A stretch of DNA of 37,685 nucleotides from Modestobacter excelsi (GCF_005930495.1 NZ_SJEX01000049.1:1-37685), one strand, 5' to 3'. Positions 15,015-22,093 are shown, counted from the first letter of the stretch. Translations and numbers: made by a program. The notes: generated from the sequence alone by a model not told the origin.

Positions 15015-17600
15015 TCAGGCGTCCGGCGCCTCCGCCAGGACGACGTCGACGGTCAGCGGGCCGTCGCCGGCGACGACGGTGAGCGACTCGATCCGCCCGG
15101 CGGCGGTGAGGTCCCGGCGGGCGGCCTCGACCAGCGCCACCTGCACCTCGGGGGCGGTCACCGTCGCCGAGGCGACGTCAGCCCGCATCGACTGCTTGGC
15201 CTCCGACTTCGCCTTGCGGACGATAGCCAGGGTTTCCGCGGCCACGGCGGGCACCGCCCGGTCACCGCCGGTGGGCAGCTCGGTCGCGGTCGGCCACAGC
15301 GCCCGGTGAACCGAGCCGCCCTGCCACCACGACCAGACCTCCTCGGTGACGAACGGCAGCACCGGAGCCAGCAGCCGCAGCTGCACCGACAACGCGAGCG
15401 CCAGGGCGGCCTGGGCGGACCTGGCCCCCTCGTCGGAGGCGTAGGCGCGGGTCTTCACCAGCTCGACGTAGTCGTCGCAGAACGACCAGAAGAACGCCTC
15501 GGTGACCTCCAGGGCACGGGTGTAGTTGTAGGCGTCCATCGCGGCGGTCGCCTCGTCGACGACGGTCGCCAGGGAGGCCAGCAGCCCACGGTCGATCGGC
15601 TCCGTGACCGCGTCGGCGGTCAGCGCGGCCGAGGCGCCCAGGCCCAGCACGAACTTGCCCACGTTCAGCAGCTTGATGGCCAGCCGGCGGCCGACCTTCA
15701 TCTGCGCCTCGTCGAACGGCGAGTCCGCACCCGGCCGGGCACCGGCGGCACGCCAGCGCACCGCGTCGGTGCCGTAGCGCTCCAGCACGTCGAGCGGCGT
15801 GGTCGCGTTGCCCTTGGACTTCGACATCTTCTTGCGGTCGGGGTCGACCACGAACCCGGAGATGGTGGCGTGCGACCACGGCACCGTGCCGTGCTCGAAG
15901 TGCGACCGGACGACGGTGGAGAACAGCCAGGTGCGGATGATGTCGTGCGCCTGCGGCCGCTGGTCCATCGGGAAGACGTGCGCGAACAGCTCCGGGTCGG
16001 TGTCCCAGCCCGACGCCACCTGCGGCGACAGCGAGGAGGTCGCCCAGGTGTCCATCACGTCCGGGTCGGCGATGAACCCGCCGGGCACGCCGCGCTGGTC
16101 CCCGGTGAACCCGTCCGGGACGTCGGAGGACGGGTCGACCGGCAGCGCCGACTCCGGAGCCAGCAGCGGCTCGTCGAAGACCGGCTCGCCCTCGGCGTCC
16201 AGCCGGTACCAGACCGGGAAGGGGACGCCGAAGAACCGCTGGCGGCTGACCAGCCAGTCGCCGTTGAGGCCCTCGACCCAGTTCTCGTAGCGGTGCCGCA
16301 TGTGCTCGGGCACCCACTGGATCTCCCGGCCACGGGCGACCAGCGCGTCGCGCAGGTCGGCGTCCCGGCCGCCGTTGCGGATGTACCACTGCCGGGTGGT
16401 GACGATCTCCAGCGGGCGCTCGCCCTTCTCGAAGAACTTCACCGGGTGGGTGATCGGCGCGGGGTCCCCGACCAGGTCGCCGGACTCCCGCAGCAGCTCG
16501 ACGATGCGGGCCTGGGCGCTGAACGAGGTCTTCCCGGCCAGCTCGGCGTAGACGTCGGCGGGCACCCCGTCGGGCGGGTCGGCGACGAACCGGCCGTCCC
16601 AGCCGATGACGGCGCGGGTCGGCAGCTGCAGCTCGCGCCACCAGGTGACGTCGTTGAGGTCACCGAAGGTGCAGATCATCGCGATGCCCGAGCCCTTGTC
16701 CGGCTCGGCCAGCCGGTGCGCGACCACCGGCACCTCGACGTCGAACAGCGGCGTCCGCACGGTCTGCCCGAACAGCGGCTGGTAGCGCTCGTCGTCCGGG
16801 TGCGCGACCAGCGCGACGCAGGCCGGCAGCAGCTCGGGGCGGGTGGTCTCGATGAACACCGGGCCCTCGGGGCCGGCGAACCCGATGCGGTGGTAGGCGC
16901 CCGGGCGCTCCCGGTCCTCGAGCTCGGCCTGGGCGACCGCCGTCCGGAAGGTGACGTCCCAGAGGGTCGGCGCCTCCTGCGCGTAGGCCTCGCCGCGGGC
17001 CAGGTTGTGCAGGAACATCCGCTGCGCGGTGGCCCGCGAGGTCTCCGAGACGGTCCGGTAGACACCCGACCAGTCGACCGAGAGGCCGACCCGGCGCCAC
17101 AGCTTCTCGAACTCCGCCTCGTCGACGGCGGTCAGCCGCTCGCAGAGCTCGACGAAGTTGCGCCGGGAGATCGGCAGCTGGTCCTTGCCCGGCTCCTCCG
17201 GCGGCTCGAAGGAGGAGTCGTAGGGGAGCGAGGGGTCGCAGCGGACGCCGTAGAAGTTCTGCACCCGGCGCTCGGTCGGCAGGCCGTTGTCGTCCCAGCC
17301 CATCGGGTAGAAGACGTGCTTGCCGCGCATCCGCTGGTAGCGGGCGACGATGTCGGTGTGCGTGTAGCTGAACACGTGCCCGACGTGCAGCGACCCGCTC
17401 GCCGTGGGCGGTGGGGTGTCGATCGCGTAGGTCTCCGACCGCGGGGCGGAGAGCGCGCCGGCCCGGTCGAAGGCGTAGGTGTCGCCCTCGGCCCAGCGGG
17501 CCACCCACTTCTCCTCGAGGCCGTCGAGGGTGGGCTTCTCGGGTACGACGGCCCCGACTCCCGGGGCCGTGCTCTCCAGGGCTGAGGTGTCGGCTGCCAT
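15015..17600 (-). CDS. valS: valyl-tRNA synthetase
   Basis: An 861-residue class I aminoacyl-tRNA synthetase charging tRNA-Val. The HIGH-type motif is in TPPPTASGSLHVGHVF near residue 60, and the KMSKS loop is DRKKMSKSKGNATTP. The CP1 editing domain lies between them (MICTFGDLNDVTWW, AVIGWDGRF), followed by the anticodon-binding helical domain and a short C-terminal segment. The frame is open far upstream, but MAADTSALES at 17600 is the natural start: TAGGAT lies seven bases before the ATG, implying a leaderless mRNA. Its promoter is back-to-back with that of folC. The stop is 115 bases from the AbiEi-like fragment. Confidence 0.95.
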   Translation of the reverse strand: MAADTSALESTAPGVGAVVPEKPTLDGLEEKWVARWAEGDTYAFDRAGALSAPRSETYAIDTPPPTASGSLHVGHVFSYTHTDIVARYQRMRGKHVFYPMGWDDNGLPTERRVQNFYGVRCDPSLPYDSSFEPPEEPGKDQLPISRRNFVELCERLTAVDEAEFEKLWRRVGLSVDWSGVYRTVSETSRATAQRMFLHNLARGEAYAQEAPTLWDVTFRTAVAQAELEDRERPGAYHRIGFAGPEGPVFIETTRPELLPACVALVAHPDDERYQPLFGQTVRTPLFDVEVPVVAHRLAEPDKGSGIAMICTFGDLNDVTWWRELQLPTRAVIGWDGRFVADPPDGVPADVYAELAGKTSFSAQARIVELLRESGDLVGDPAPITHPVKFFEKGERPLEIVTTRQWYIRNGGRDADLRDALVARGREIQWVPEHMRHRYENWVEGLNGDWLVSRQRFFGVPFPVWYRLDAEGEPVFDEPLLAPESALPVDPSSDVPDGFTGDQRGVPGGFIADPDVMDTWATSSLSPQVASGWDTDPELFAHVFPMDQRPQAHDIIRTWLFSTVVRSHFEHGTVPWSHATISGFVVDPDRKKMSKSKGNATTPLDVLERYGTDAVRWRAAGARPGADSPFDEAQMKVGRRLAIKLLNVGKFVLGLGASAALTADAVTEPIDRGLLASLATVVDEATAAMDAYNYTRALEVTEAFFWSFCDDYVELVKTRAYASDEGARSAQAALALALSVQLRLLAPVLPFVTEEVWSWWQGGSVHRALWPTATELPTGGDRAVPAVAAETLAIVRKAKSEAKQSMRADVASATVTAPEVQVALVEAARRDLTAAGRIESLTVVAGDGPLTVDVVLAEAPDA

Positions 17601-17606
17601 GACTGG

Positions 17607-17613
17607 CATCCTA
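17607..17613. promoter_or_regulatory. overlapping -10 elements of valS (-) and folC (+)
   Basis: On the minus strand TAGGAT (17613-17608) is seven bases from the valS ATG; on the plus strand CATCCT (17607-17612) is seven bases from the folC GTG at 17620. The two hexamers overlap by five bases, so both mRNAs would be leaderless and RNA polymerase could occupy only one at a time. Confidence 0.5.
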
Positions 17614-17619
17614 GGAGCG

Positions 17620-19017
17620 GTGAGCACCTCCCTCTCCCGTGACCTCGACCGGGTCGAACAGGCGCTCCTGGCGCGGTGGCCGGAGAACCGGCTCGAACCG
17701 TCCCTGACGCGCATCTCGGCGCTGGTCGACCTGCTGGGCTCGCCGCAGCGCGCGTTCCCCGTCGTCCAGGTCACCGGCACCAACGGCAAGACGACGACGG
17801 CTCGGATGATCGACGAGCTGCTCCGCGGCTTCGGCCTGCGCGTCGGCCGCTTCACCAGCCCGCACCTGGAGGAGCTGCGGGAGCGGATCGTGCTCGACGG
17901 CGAGCCGCTGCCCGCCCAGCGGTTCGTCGAGGTCTTCGACGACATCGCGCCGTACGTGCAGCTGGTCGACGCCGGCAGCGACGTCCCGATGTCCTTCTTC
18001 GAGGTGATGGTGGCGATGGCGTACGCCGCCTTCGCCGACGCCCCGGTCGACGTCGCGGTCATCGAGGTCGGCATGGGCGGCACCTGGGACGCCACCAACG
18101 TCGTCGACGCCCGCGTCGCGGTCGTCACGCCGGTCTCGATGGACCACGCCGAGTACCTCGGCCCCGACGTCGCGACGATCGCCACCGAGAAGGCCGGGAT
18201 CATCAAGCCCAGCCCCGGCGACGAGGTGCTGCCCGACGGGCGACCGGACGGCGGCGTCGTCGCCGTGCTCGCCCACCAGCCGCCCGGCGCGCTCGAGGCG
18301 CTGGTGCGGCGGGCCGTCGAGGTCGACGCCACCGTGGCCCGCGAGGGCACCGAGTTCGGCGTGCTGGAGCGCCGGGTCGCCGTCGGCGGCCAGCAGGTCC
18401 GGCTGCAGGGCCTCGGCGGGGAGTACGACGAGGTCTACCTGCCGCTGTTCGGCGCCCACCAGGCGCAGAACGCCGCCGTGGCACTGGCCGCCGTGGAGGC
18501 GTTCCTGGGCGCGGGCGCGGCCACCGGCGTGGTCGCGCAGGACGTCGTCCGGGAGTCCTTCGCGGCGGTCCGCTCGCCGGGCCGGTTGGAGCGGGTGCGC
18601 AGCTCGCCCGCGGTGCTGGTCGACGCCGCGCACAACCCGGCCGGCATGGCCGCGACGGTGGTGGCGGTGCGTGAGTCCTTCGACTTCACCCGGCTGGTCG
18701 GGGTCGTCGGCTGCGTGCACGGCAAGGACGTCGGCGGGATGCTCGCCGAGCTCGAGGGGCTGTGCGCCGAGCTGGTCGTCACCCAGAACAGCTCGCCGCG
18801 GGCCATCCCCGCCGACGAGCTGGGCGCCCTGGCGGTCGACGTCTTCGGCGCGGACCGGGTCAGCGTGCACCCGCGGCTCTCCGACGCGATCGAGTCGGCC
18901 ATCGAGCTGGCCGAGGCCGGGCCGGACGACGCCCTGGGCGGCTCCGGCGTGCTGGTCACCGGCAGCGTGATCACCGCCGGGGAGGCCCGGACCCTGCTGT
19001 CCGGCGGGCGGCCGTGA
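17620..19017 (+). CDS. folC: folylpolyglutamate synthase / dihydrofolate synthase
   Basis: A 465-residue Mur-ligase-family enzyme that adds glutamate to dihydropteroate and folates. The P-loop is VTGTNGKTTTARM (about 48-60), then RFTSPHLEELRERI, the conserved IEVGMGGTWDATNVV and the C-terminal domain motif VDAAHNPAGMAA. I used the GTG at 17620 (MSTSLSRDLDRVEQ); an ATG at 17599, overlapping the valS start codon on the other strand, would add seven residues. The stop overlaps the next start as GTGA. Its place next to valS and before DUF4233 matches mycobacteria. Confidence 0.94.
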   Translation: MSTSLSRDLDRVEQALLARWPENRLEPSLTRISALVDLLGSPQRAFPVVQVTGTNGKTTTARMIDELLRGFGLRVGRFTSPHLEELRERIVLDGEPLPAQRFVEVFDDIAPYVQLVDAGSDVPMSFFEVMVAMAYAAFADAPVDVAVIEVGMGGTWDATNVVDARVAVVTPVSMDHAEYLGPDVATIATEKAGIIKPSPGDEVLPDGRPDGGVVAVLAHQPPGALEALVRRAVEVDATVAREGTEFGVLERRVAVGGQQVRLQGLGGEYDEVYLPLFGAHQAQNAAVALAAVEAFLGAGAATGVVAQDVVRESFAAVRSPGRLERVRSSPAVLVDAAHNPAGMAATVVAVRESFDFTRLVGVVGCVHGKDVGGMLAELEGLCAELVVTQNSSPRAIPADELGALAVDVFGADRVSVHPRLSDAIESAIELAEAGPDDALGGSGVLVTGSVITAGEARTLLSGGRP

Positions 19018-19403
19018 CCGCACCGGACCCGGTCCGGGCCGGCCGGGCGCTGGGAGGTGCGGGGGCGGCGATCCTGCTGCTGGAGGGGATCGCCGTCCTG
19101 TTCGTGCCGCGCGGCATCGCGCAGAGCGGTGACGGGCTGACCGGTCCCCGGCTGACCGTGCTGAGCGTGCTGGCGGTGCTGCTGGTCCTGGCCAGCGGCC
19201 TGCAGCGCCGCCCGCCGGGGCTGGTGATCGGCACGGTGCTGCAGGTGCCACTGCTGCTCACCGGGTTCCTCGGCTCGGCGATGTGGCTGGTCGGCGGTCT
19301 GTTCGTGCTGATCTGGGCCTACCTGCTGCAGATCCGCAAGGACCTGCTGGGCAGCGCGTTCGGCCCGGTGCGGTCCGCACCGCCTGCACCCCCCGCCGAC
19401 TGA
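19014..19403 (+). CDS. DUF4233 family membrane protein
   Basis: A 129-residue protein of unknown function with about four hydrophobic segments (AAILLLEGIAVLFV, LSVLAVLLVLASGL, VIGTVLQVPLLLTGFL, LVGGLFVLIWAYLLQIRKD). This small membrane protein commonly sits between folC and ndk in actinobacteria. Here it follows folC with a four-base overlap, but ndk has been moved 2.3 kb away by inserted genes. The GTG start is fixed by the overlap. Confidence 0.88.
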   Translation: MTAPDPVRAGRALGGAGAAILLLEGIAVLFVPRGIAQSGDGLTGPRLTVLSVLAVLLVLASGLQRRPPGLVIGTVLQVPLLLTGFLGSAMWLVGGLFVLIWAYLLQIRKDLLGSAFGPVRSAPPAPPAD

Positions 19404-19414
19404 CCCCGGGGTCA
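19401..19414. repeat. palindrome TGACC-N4-GGTCA (first of two)
   Basis: TGACCCCGGGGTCA, a perfect 14-bp palindrome overlapping the stop codon of the DUF4233 gene. A second copy with the same arms and spacing is at 19483-19496. Confidence 0.6.
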
Positions 19415-19440
19415 CCCGCACGAGGGGCGCGGCAGCAGCG

Positions 19441-19482
19441 TCCCCCGGGGCACTCTGTCGGACACGTCGTGTGACCGGGGGA
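19441..19482 (+). terminator. weak hairpin before the 91-residue gene
   Basis: TCCCCCGG (19441-19448) can pair with CCGGGGGA (19475-19482), and a smaller ACACG/CGTGT stem lies in the loop. A possible terminator for the folC-DUF4233 operon. Confidence 0.35.
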
Positions 19483-19496
19483 TGACCCTGAGGTCA
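19483..19496. promoter_or_regulatory. palindrome TGACC-N4-GGTCA (second of two), possible operator
   Basis: TGACCCTGAGGTCA lies 18 bases before the start of the 91-residue gene, a good place for a repressor site. It shares arms and spacing with the palindrome at 19401. Confidence 0.4.
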
Positions 19497-19514
19497 CCAG
19501 AGCAGGGGAGCACC

Positions 19515-19790
19515 ATGGCCGACCACAGTCGTTGCTGCGCGAGGCGCCACGAGCCCAGCACCAGGGCGAAGAGCGTGGCCGCGACCGCGACAGACGAGCC
19601 GCTGGGGTCGATCAGCTACACCATCGCCGAGTACGCGCACCGCGTCCGCTACCAGCTGCACGACGACCTGGTCGAGCGGCACGCCCGCGAGCTGCAGCAG
19701 CGGAACAGCTACGACTGCTGGAACGGGCTGAGCGACCGCGACCAGGAGCTCTGGCGGCACATGGCGCGGCTGGACCTGACCAACCGCTAG
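19515..19790 (+). CDS. hypothetical 91-residue protein
   Basis: Not recognised. The first 30 residues are basic with three Cys/His-like positions (SRCCARRHE), followed by an amphipathic charged region (YTIAEYAHRVRYQLHDDLVE) that is probably helical and QELWRHMARLDLTNR at the end. GGGGAG lies four bases before the ATG. Its stop TAG lies in the GCTAGG target duplication of the IS element. Before that insertion it ended in overlap with the convergent Clp_N gene, so it belongs to the same inserted block that separates DUF4233 from ndk. Confidence 0.6.
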   Translation: MADHSRCCARRHEPSTRAKSVAATATDEPLGSISYTIAEYAHRVRYQLHDDLVERHARELQQRNSYDCWNGLSDRDQELWRHMARLDLTNR

Positions 19791-19791
19791 G
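19786..19791. repeat. left target-site duplication GCTAGG
   Basis: GCTAGG directly before the left inverted repeat, identical to 20838-20843. It fits the NCTAGN target preference known for IS481. It holds the TAG stop of the 91-residue gene and, on the minus strand, the TAG stop of the transposase. Confidence 0.92.
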
Positions 19792-20734
19792 TGTACTGGC
19801 CTGACAGGTTGGTGACGCGGCTGGCGGGAGGTCGTCCGCCGAGCGCGGTGTGGCCGCGGTGATGGTTATAGCGGTGTAGCCACTGGGGGTAGGCGGCTGC
19901 GCGCTCGGTGTCTGAGCCGTAGGCAGAGGCGTAGGCCCATTCCTCGAGCAGGGTGCGGTGGAAGCGCTCGACCTTGCCGTTGGTCTGCGGCCGGTAGGGG
20001 CGGGTGCGTTTGTGCGCGATGTCACCGAGGGCGTCGCGGAAGTCAAAGGATCGGTAGCAGGCGCCGTTGTCGGTCAGCACCCGGTGCACGGTGATGCCGC
20101 AGTCGGTGAAGTAGGCGTGCGCGCGGGTCCAGAAGGCCGCGGCGGTCTCCTTGCGTTCGTCGTCGAGCAGCTCGGAGTAGGCCAGCCGGGAGTGATCGTC
20201 GAGGGCGGTGTGCAGGAACGAGTAGCCCTGGCCGCGCTTGATGTGGGGTCGGGCGGCGCGGCCGTGGATGCGCCAGCCGCCGCCGTCGGGGATGCGGCCG
20301 AGCTTCTTGACGTCGAGATGCACGAGGTCACCGGGGGTGGCGTGTTCATAGCGGCGGACGTTGCGGCCGGTGGTCCGGTCCAGCCAGGCCAGCCGGGCCA
20401 GGCCGTAGCGGGAGAGCACCCGATGCACCGTCGAGGGGTGCACGCCCAGCAGGAACCCGATGCGTGCTGGTCCCCAGCGGCGGATCACCCGGACCTTGAC
20501 GATCCGCCGCTCCAGGCGGGTGGGGGTGCGGCGCGGGCTTCGATGCGGCCGGCTGGGGCGGTCGGCCATGCCCGCGGCACCCTGCTCCCGGTAGCGGCCG
20601 GCCCAGCGTGCGGCGGTGGTCGCCGAGGTCTGGAACCGCTCGGCCGCTCGCCGCAAGGTCCAGCCCTGCTCGACGACGCAGCGGGCCAGCAGAAGCCGGC
20701 CGCGCGGAGTCAAGGTGGCATTAGCGTGGGACAT
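19787..20734 (-). CDS. IS481-family transposase
   Basis: A 315-residue DDE transposase. The N-terminal helix-turn-helix is seen at about 10-60 (GWTLRRAAERFQTSATTAAR). The rve-type catalytic core has the first Asp in DLVHLDVKKLG, the second in VLTDNGACYRS and the Glu in TNGKVERFHRTL. The ATG at 20734 has GGAGG five bases upstream. The frame ends GQYT, and the stop TAG is not in the element: it comes from the CTAG of the target duplication. The ribosome site lies in an 11-bp stem described separately. Confidence 0.95.
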   Translation of the reverse strand: MSHANATLTPRGRLLLARCVVEQGWTLRRAAERFQTSATTAARWAGRYREQGAAGMADRPSRPHRSPRRTPTRLERRIVKVRVIRRWGPARIGFLLGVHPSTVHRVLSRYGLARLAWLDRTTGRNVRRYEHATPGDLVHLDVKKLGRIPDGGGWRIHGRAARPHIKRGQGYSFLHTALDDHSRLAYSELLDDERKETAAAFWTRAHAYFTDCGITVHRVLTDNGACYRSFDFRDALGDIAHKRTRPYRPQTNGKVERFHRTLLEEWAYASAYGSDTERAAAYPQWLHRYNHHRGHTALGGRPPASRVTNLSGQYT

Positions 20735-20837
20735 GAAGACCTCCGGGCTGAGGAGCGGTTCCTAGACAGCTCCACACCTCACTCGGAGGTCTTCCTCATG
20801 TCACCTGCCGCCGTCACCAACGTCCATGGTCAGTACA
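19792..20837 (-). mobile_element. IS481-family insertion sequence, complete (1046 bp)
   Basis: Bounded by terminal inverted repeats starting TGTACTG at both ends: the left at 19792-19817 and the right at 20812-20837 on the other strand, 20 of 26 positions identical, with a shared inner GTTGGTGACG. A 6-bp duplication GCTAGG flanks it. It carries one intact transposase. Sharp ends, perfect target duplication and an intact gene indicate a recent and possibly active insertion. Confidence 0.95.
20735..20794 (-). promoter_or_regulatory. stem that would sequester the transposase ribosome-binding site
   Basis: GAAGACCTCCG (20735-20745) and CGGAGGTCTTC (20784-20794) are perfect 11-bp inverted repeats flanking 38 bases. 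In a minus-strand transcript entering from outside, the second arm contains the GGAGG Shine-Dalgarno five bases before the ATG and would be base-paired. A transcript starting inside the loop would leave it free. Confidence 0.7.
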
Positions 20838-20843
20838 GCTAGG
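20838..20843. repeat. right target-site duplication GCTAGG
   Basis: Follows the right inverted repeat directly and matches 19786-19791. It contains the minus-strand TAG stop (20841-20839) of the Clp_N gene. Confidence 0.92.
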
Positions 20844-21366
20844 CGACCTCGGGCTCCCCGCCGACCCGGTCCTGCAGCGAGCCGACGTCGGTCCCCAGCT
20901 GGGCGAGGACGCGGCCGACGGTCGGGTCGCCCACCGCCAGGACGCCGAGGAGCACGTGCCCGCTGTCCAGCCGGCGCTCCTTCCGCCGCAGGGCCGCCCT
21001 GAGGGTCTCCTCCAGGGCGCGCTTGCTGCCGTCGGCGAAGGGGATGTGCCCACCCGCCAGCCGGCGTCCCCGGTCCAGGGCGCCGGCGCCGAAGGTCGCC
21101 TCCGCCGTCGCGCGCACCTGGGCCAGGTCCACGCCGAGGACGGCGAGGGCGTCGGGGTCCAGCGGGTTGCCCGCCGCGGCCACCACGGGCGCCAGCCGGT
21201 CGTGGTCGATCCCGGCCGCCCGCAGCGCGCTCCCGCCGCGACTCGGGTCACGGGTCAAGGCCAGCAGCAGGTGGACCGGCTCGATCCGCTCGGCCCGCAG
21301 CTCCCGGGCCTCCTCCTGGGCGAGGACGACGGCCCGCCGGGCCTCGTCGGTGAAGCGCTCGAACAC
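20839..21366 (-). CDS. Clp N-terminal (Clp_N) domain-only protein
   Basis: A 175-residue protein made only of the double Clp_N domain found at the front of ClpC/ClpA. The first repeat is FTDEARRAVVLAQEEARELR with IEPVHLLLAL. The second is DGSKRALEETLRAALRRKER with LDSGHVLLGVLAVGDPTVGRVL. There is no AAA+ module, so it cannot unfold proteins; in ClpC this domain binds adaptors and substrates, so it could act as an adaptor, decoy or substrate receptor. GTG start one base after the stop of the HTH gene, so the two are co-translated. The stop lies in the IS target duplication. The exact role is unknown. Confidence 0.88.
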   Translation of the reverse strand: MFERFTDEARRAVVLAQEEARELRAERIEPVHLLLALTRDPSRGGSALRAAGIDHDRLAPVVAAAGNPLDPDALAVLGVDLAQVRATAEATFGAGALDRGRRLAGGHIPFADGSKRALEETLRAALRRKERRLDSGHVLLGVLAVGDPTVGRVLAQLGTDVGSLQDRVGGEPEVA

Positions 21367-21367
21367 G

Positions 21368-21589
21368 TCAGCGGTCCCTTCTCGAGGTGGCGTGCTTCTT
21401 GTGGACGGCCTGCTTGCTCACGCCGAGGGCGTCTGCGATCTGCTGCCAGGACCAGCCGCGGGCCCGGGCGTTCCCGACCTGGAGGACCTCCAGGCGGTCG
21501 GCCAGGTCGCGCAGCGCGCGGATGGCGCGCAACCCGGTGTCCGGGTCGTCGGCCGCCGCGGCGGTGGTGACGTCGGTGGGAGAGGCCAT
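21368..21589 (-). CDS. small helix-turn-helix regulator, partner of the Clp_N protein
   Basis: A 73-residue protein with a C-terminal helix-turn-helix (GWSWQQIADALGVSKQAVHK) after a helical segment (ALRDLADRLEVLQVGNARAR). The start is taken at the ATG at 21589 because TACGTT lies six bases upstream with TTGACA 17 bases before that, making a textbook leaderless promoter. An in-frame GTG at 21610 would put the operator inside the coding sequence. Two GTCAAC-N4-GTTGAC palindromes cover the -10 and -35, so self-repression is likely. Pairing with a Clp_N-only gene is seen in many actinobacteria. Confidence 0.85.
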   Translation of the reverse strand: MASPTDVTTAAAADDPDTGLRAIRALRDLADRLEVLQVGNARARGWSWQQIADALGVSKQAVHKKHATSRRDR

Positions 21590-21592
21590 GCC

Positions 21593-21608
21593 GTCAACGT
21601 AAGTTGAC
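21593..21608. promoter_or_regulatory. operator half 1 over the -10 of the HTH/Clp_N promoter
   Basis: GTCAACGTAAGTTGAC: perfect 6-bp arms, 4-base spacer. On the minus strand it contains the -10 TACGTT (21601-21596), six bases from the ATG of the HTH gene. Confidence 0.75.
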
Positions 21609-21618
21609 ACTGCTCATC

Positions 21619-21624
21619 TGTCAA
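21619..21624 (-). promoter_or_regulatory. -35 (TTGACA) of the HTH/Clp_N operon
   Basis: A perfect consensus -35 on the minus strand, 17 bases from the -10 TACGTT at 21601-21596. This is the best housekeeping promoter in the window. Confidence 0.75.
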
Positions 21625-21635
21625 CCCACGTTGAC
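21620..21635. promoter_or_regulatory. operator half 2 over the -35 of the HTH/Clp_N promoter
   Basis: GTCAACCCACGTTGAC: the same arms and spacing as at 21593, centred 27 bp away. It covers the -35 TTGACA and also lies where the -35 of the divergent ndk promoter would be, so ndk may be affected too. Confidence 0.75.
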
Positions 21636-21649
21636 GCACAGGACTCCCG

Positions 21650-21655
21650 TACGCT
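21650..21655 (+). promoter_or_regulatory. -10 of ndk (TACGCT), leaderless
   Basis: TACGCT ends seven bases before the ndk GTG, so transcription would begin at or next to the start codon. No consensus -35 at normal spacing; operator half 2 covers that area. Confidence 0.5.
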
Positions 21656-21662
21656 CCCGGCC

Positions 21663-22082
21663 GTGTCTGCACCCACCGCTGAACGCTCGCTCGTCCTGGT
21701 CAAGCCCGACGGCGTTGCCCGGGGCCTGGTCGGCCAGGTCGTCTCGCGCCTGGAGGCCAAGGGTCTCCGGCTGGTCGCCGCCGAGCTGCGCACCCTGACC
21801 GTCGAGGTCGCCGAGGAGCACTACGGCGAGCACCGCGAGCGCCCCTTCTTCGGCTCACTGGTCGAGTTCATCACCGGGGGCCCGCTGCTCGCCTTGGTCG
21901 TCGAGGGCCCGCGCGCCATCGAGGCGTTCCGCGCGCTGGCCGGCGCCACCGACCCGGTCAAGGCCGCCCCCGGCACCATCCGCGGCGACTTCGCCCTCGA
22001 GGTGCAGAACAACATCGTGCACGGCTCGGACTCGCCCGAGTCCGCCGCACGGGAGATCGCGCTCTTCTTCCCCCAGCTCTGA
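21663..22082 (+). CDS. ndk: nucleoside diphosphate kinase
   Basis: A 139-residue enzyme balancing NTP pools by transferring the gamma phosphate through a phospho-His. The catalytic site is NNIVHGSDS (His about 119), and [15 protein letters not shown] and the Kpn-loop region PGTIRGDF are all present. GTG start, probably leaderless. Usually adjacent to folC-DUF4233; here it has been separated by the HTH/Clp_N block, the 91-residue gene and the IS. It ends just before copy 2 of the 81-bp terminator-like element. Confidence 0.96.
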   Translation: MSAPTAERSLVLVKPDGVARGLVGQVVSRLEAKGLRLVAAELRTLTVEVAEEHYGEHRERPFFGSLVEFITGGPLLALVVEGPRAIEAFRALAGATDPVKAAPGTIRGDFALEVQNNIVHGSDSPESAAREIALFFPQL

Positions 22083-22093
22083 CCTGGGGGCAG

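Noticed and set aside
14691..17585. 964-codon plus-strand frame over valS
   Set aside because: Antisense shadow of valS; no recognisable domain, and the frame follows third-position GC of the real gene.
17601..18350. N-terminal extension of valS upstream of 17600
   Set aside because: It would overlap folC by about 730 bases and shows no homology; a leaderless promoter marks the ATG at 17600.
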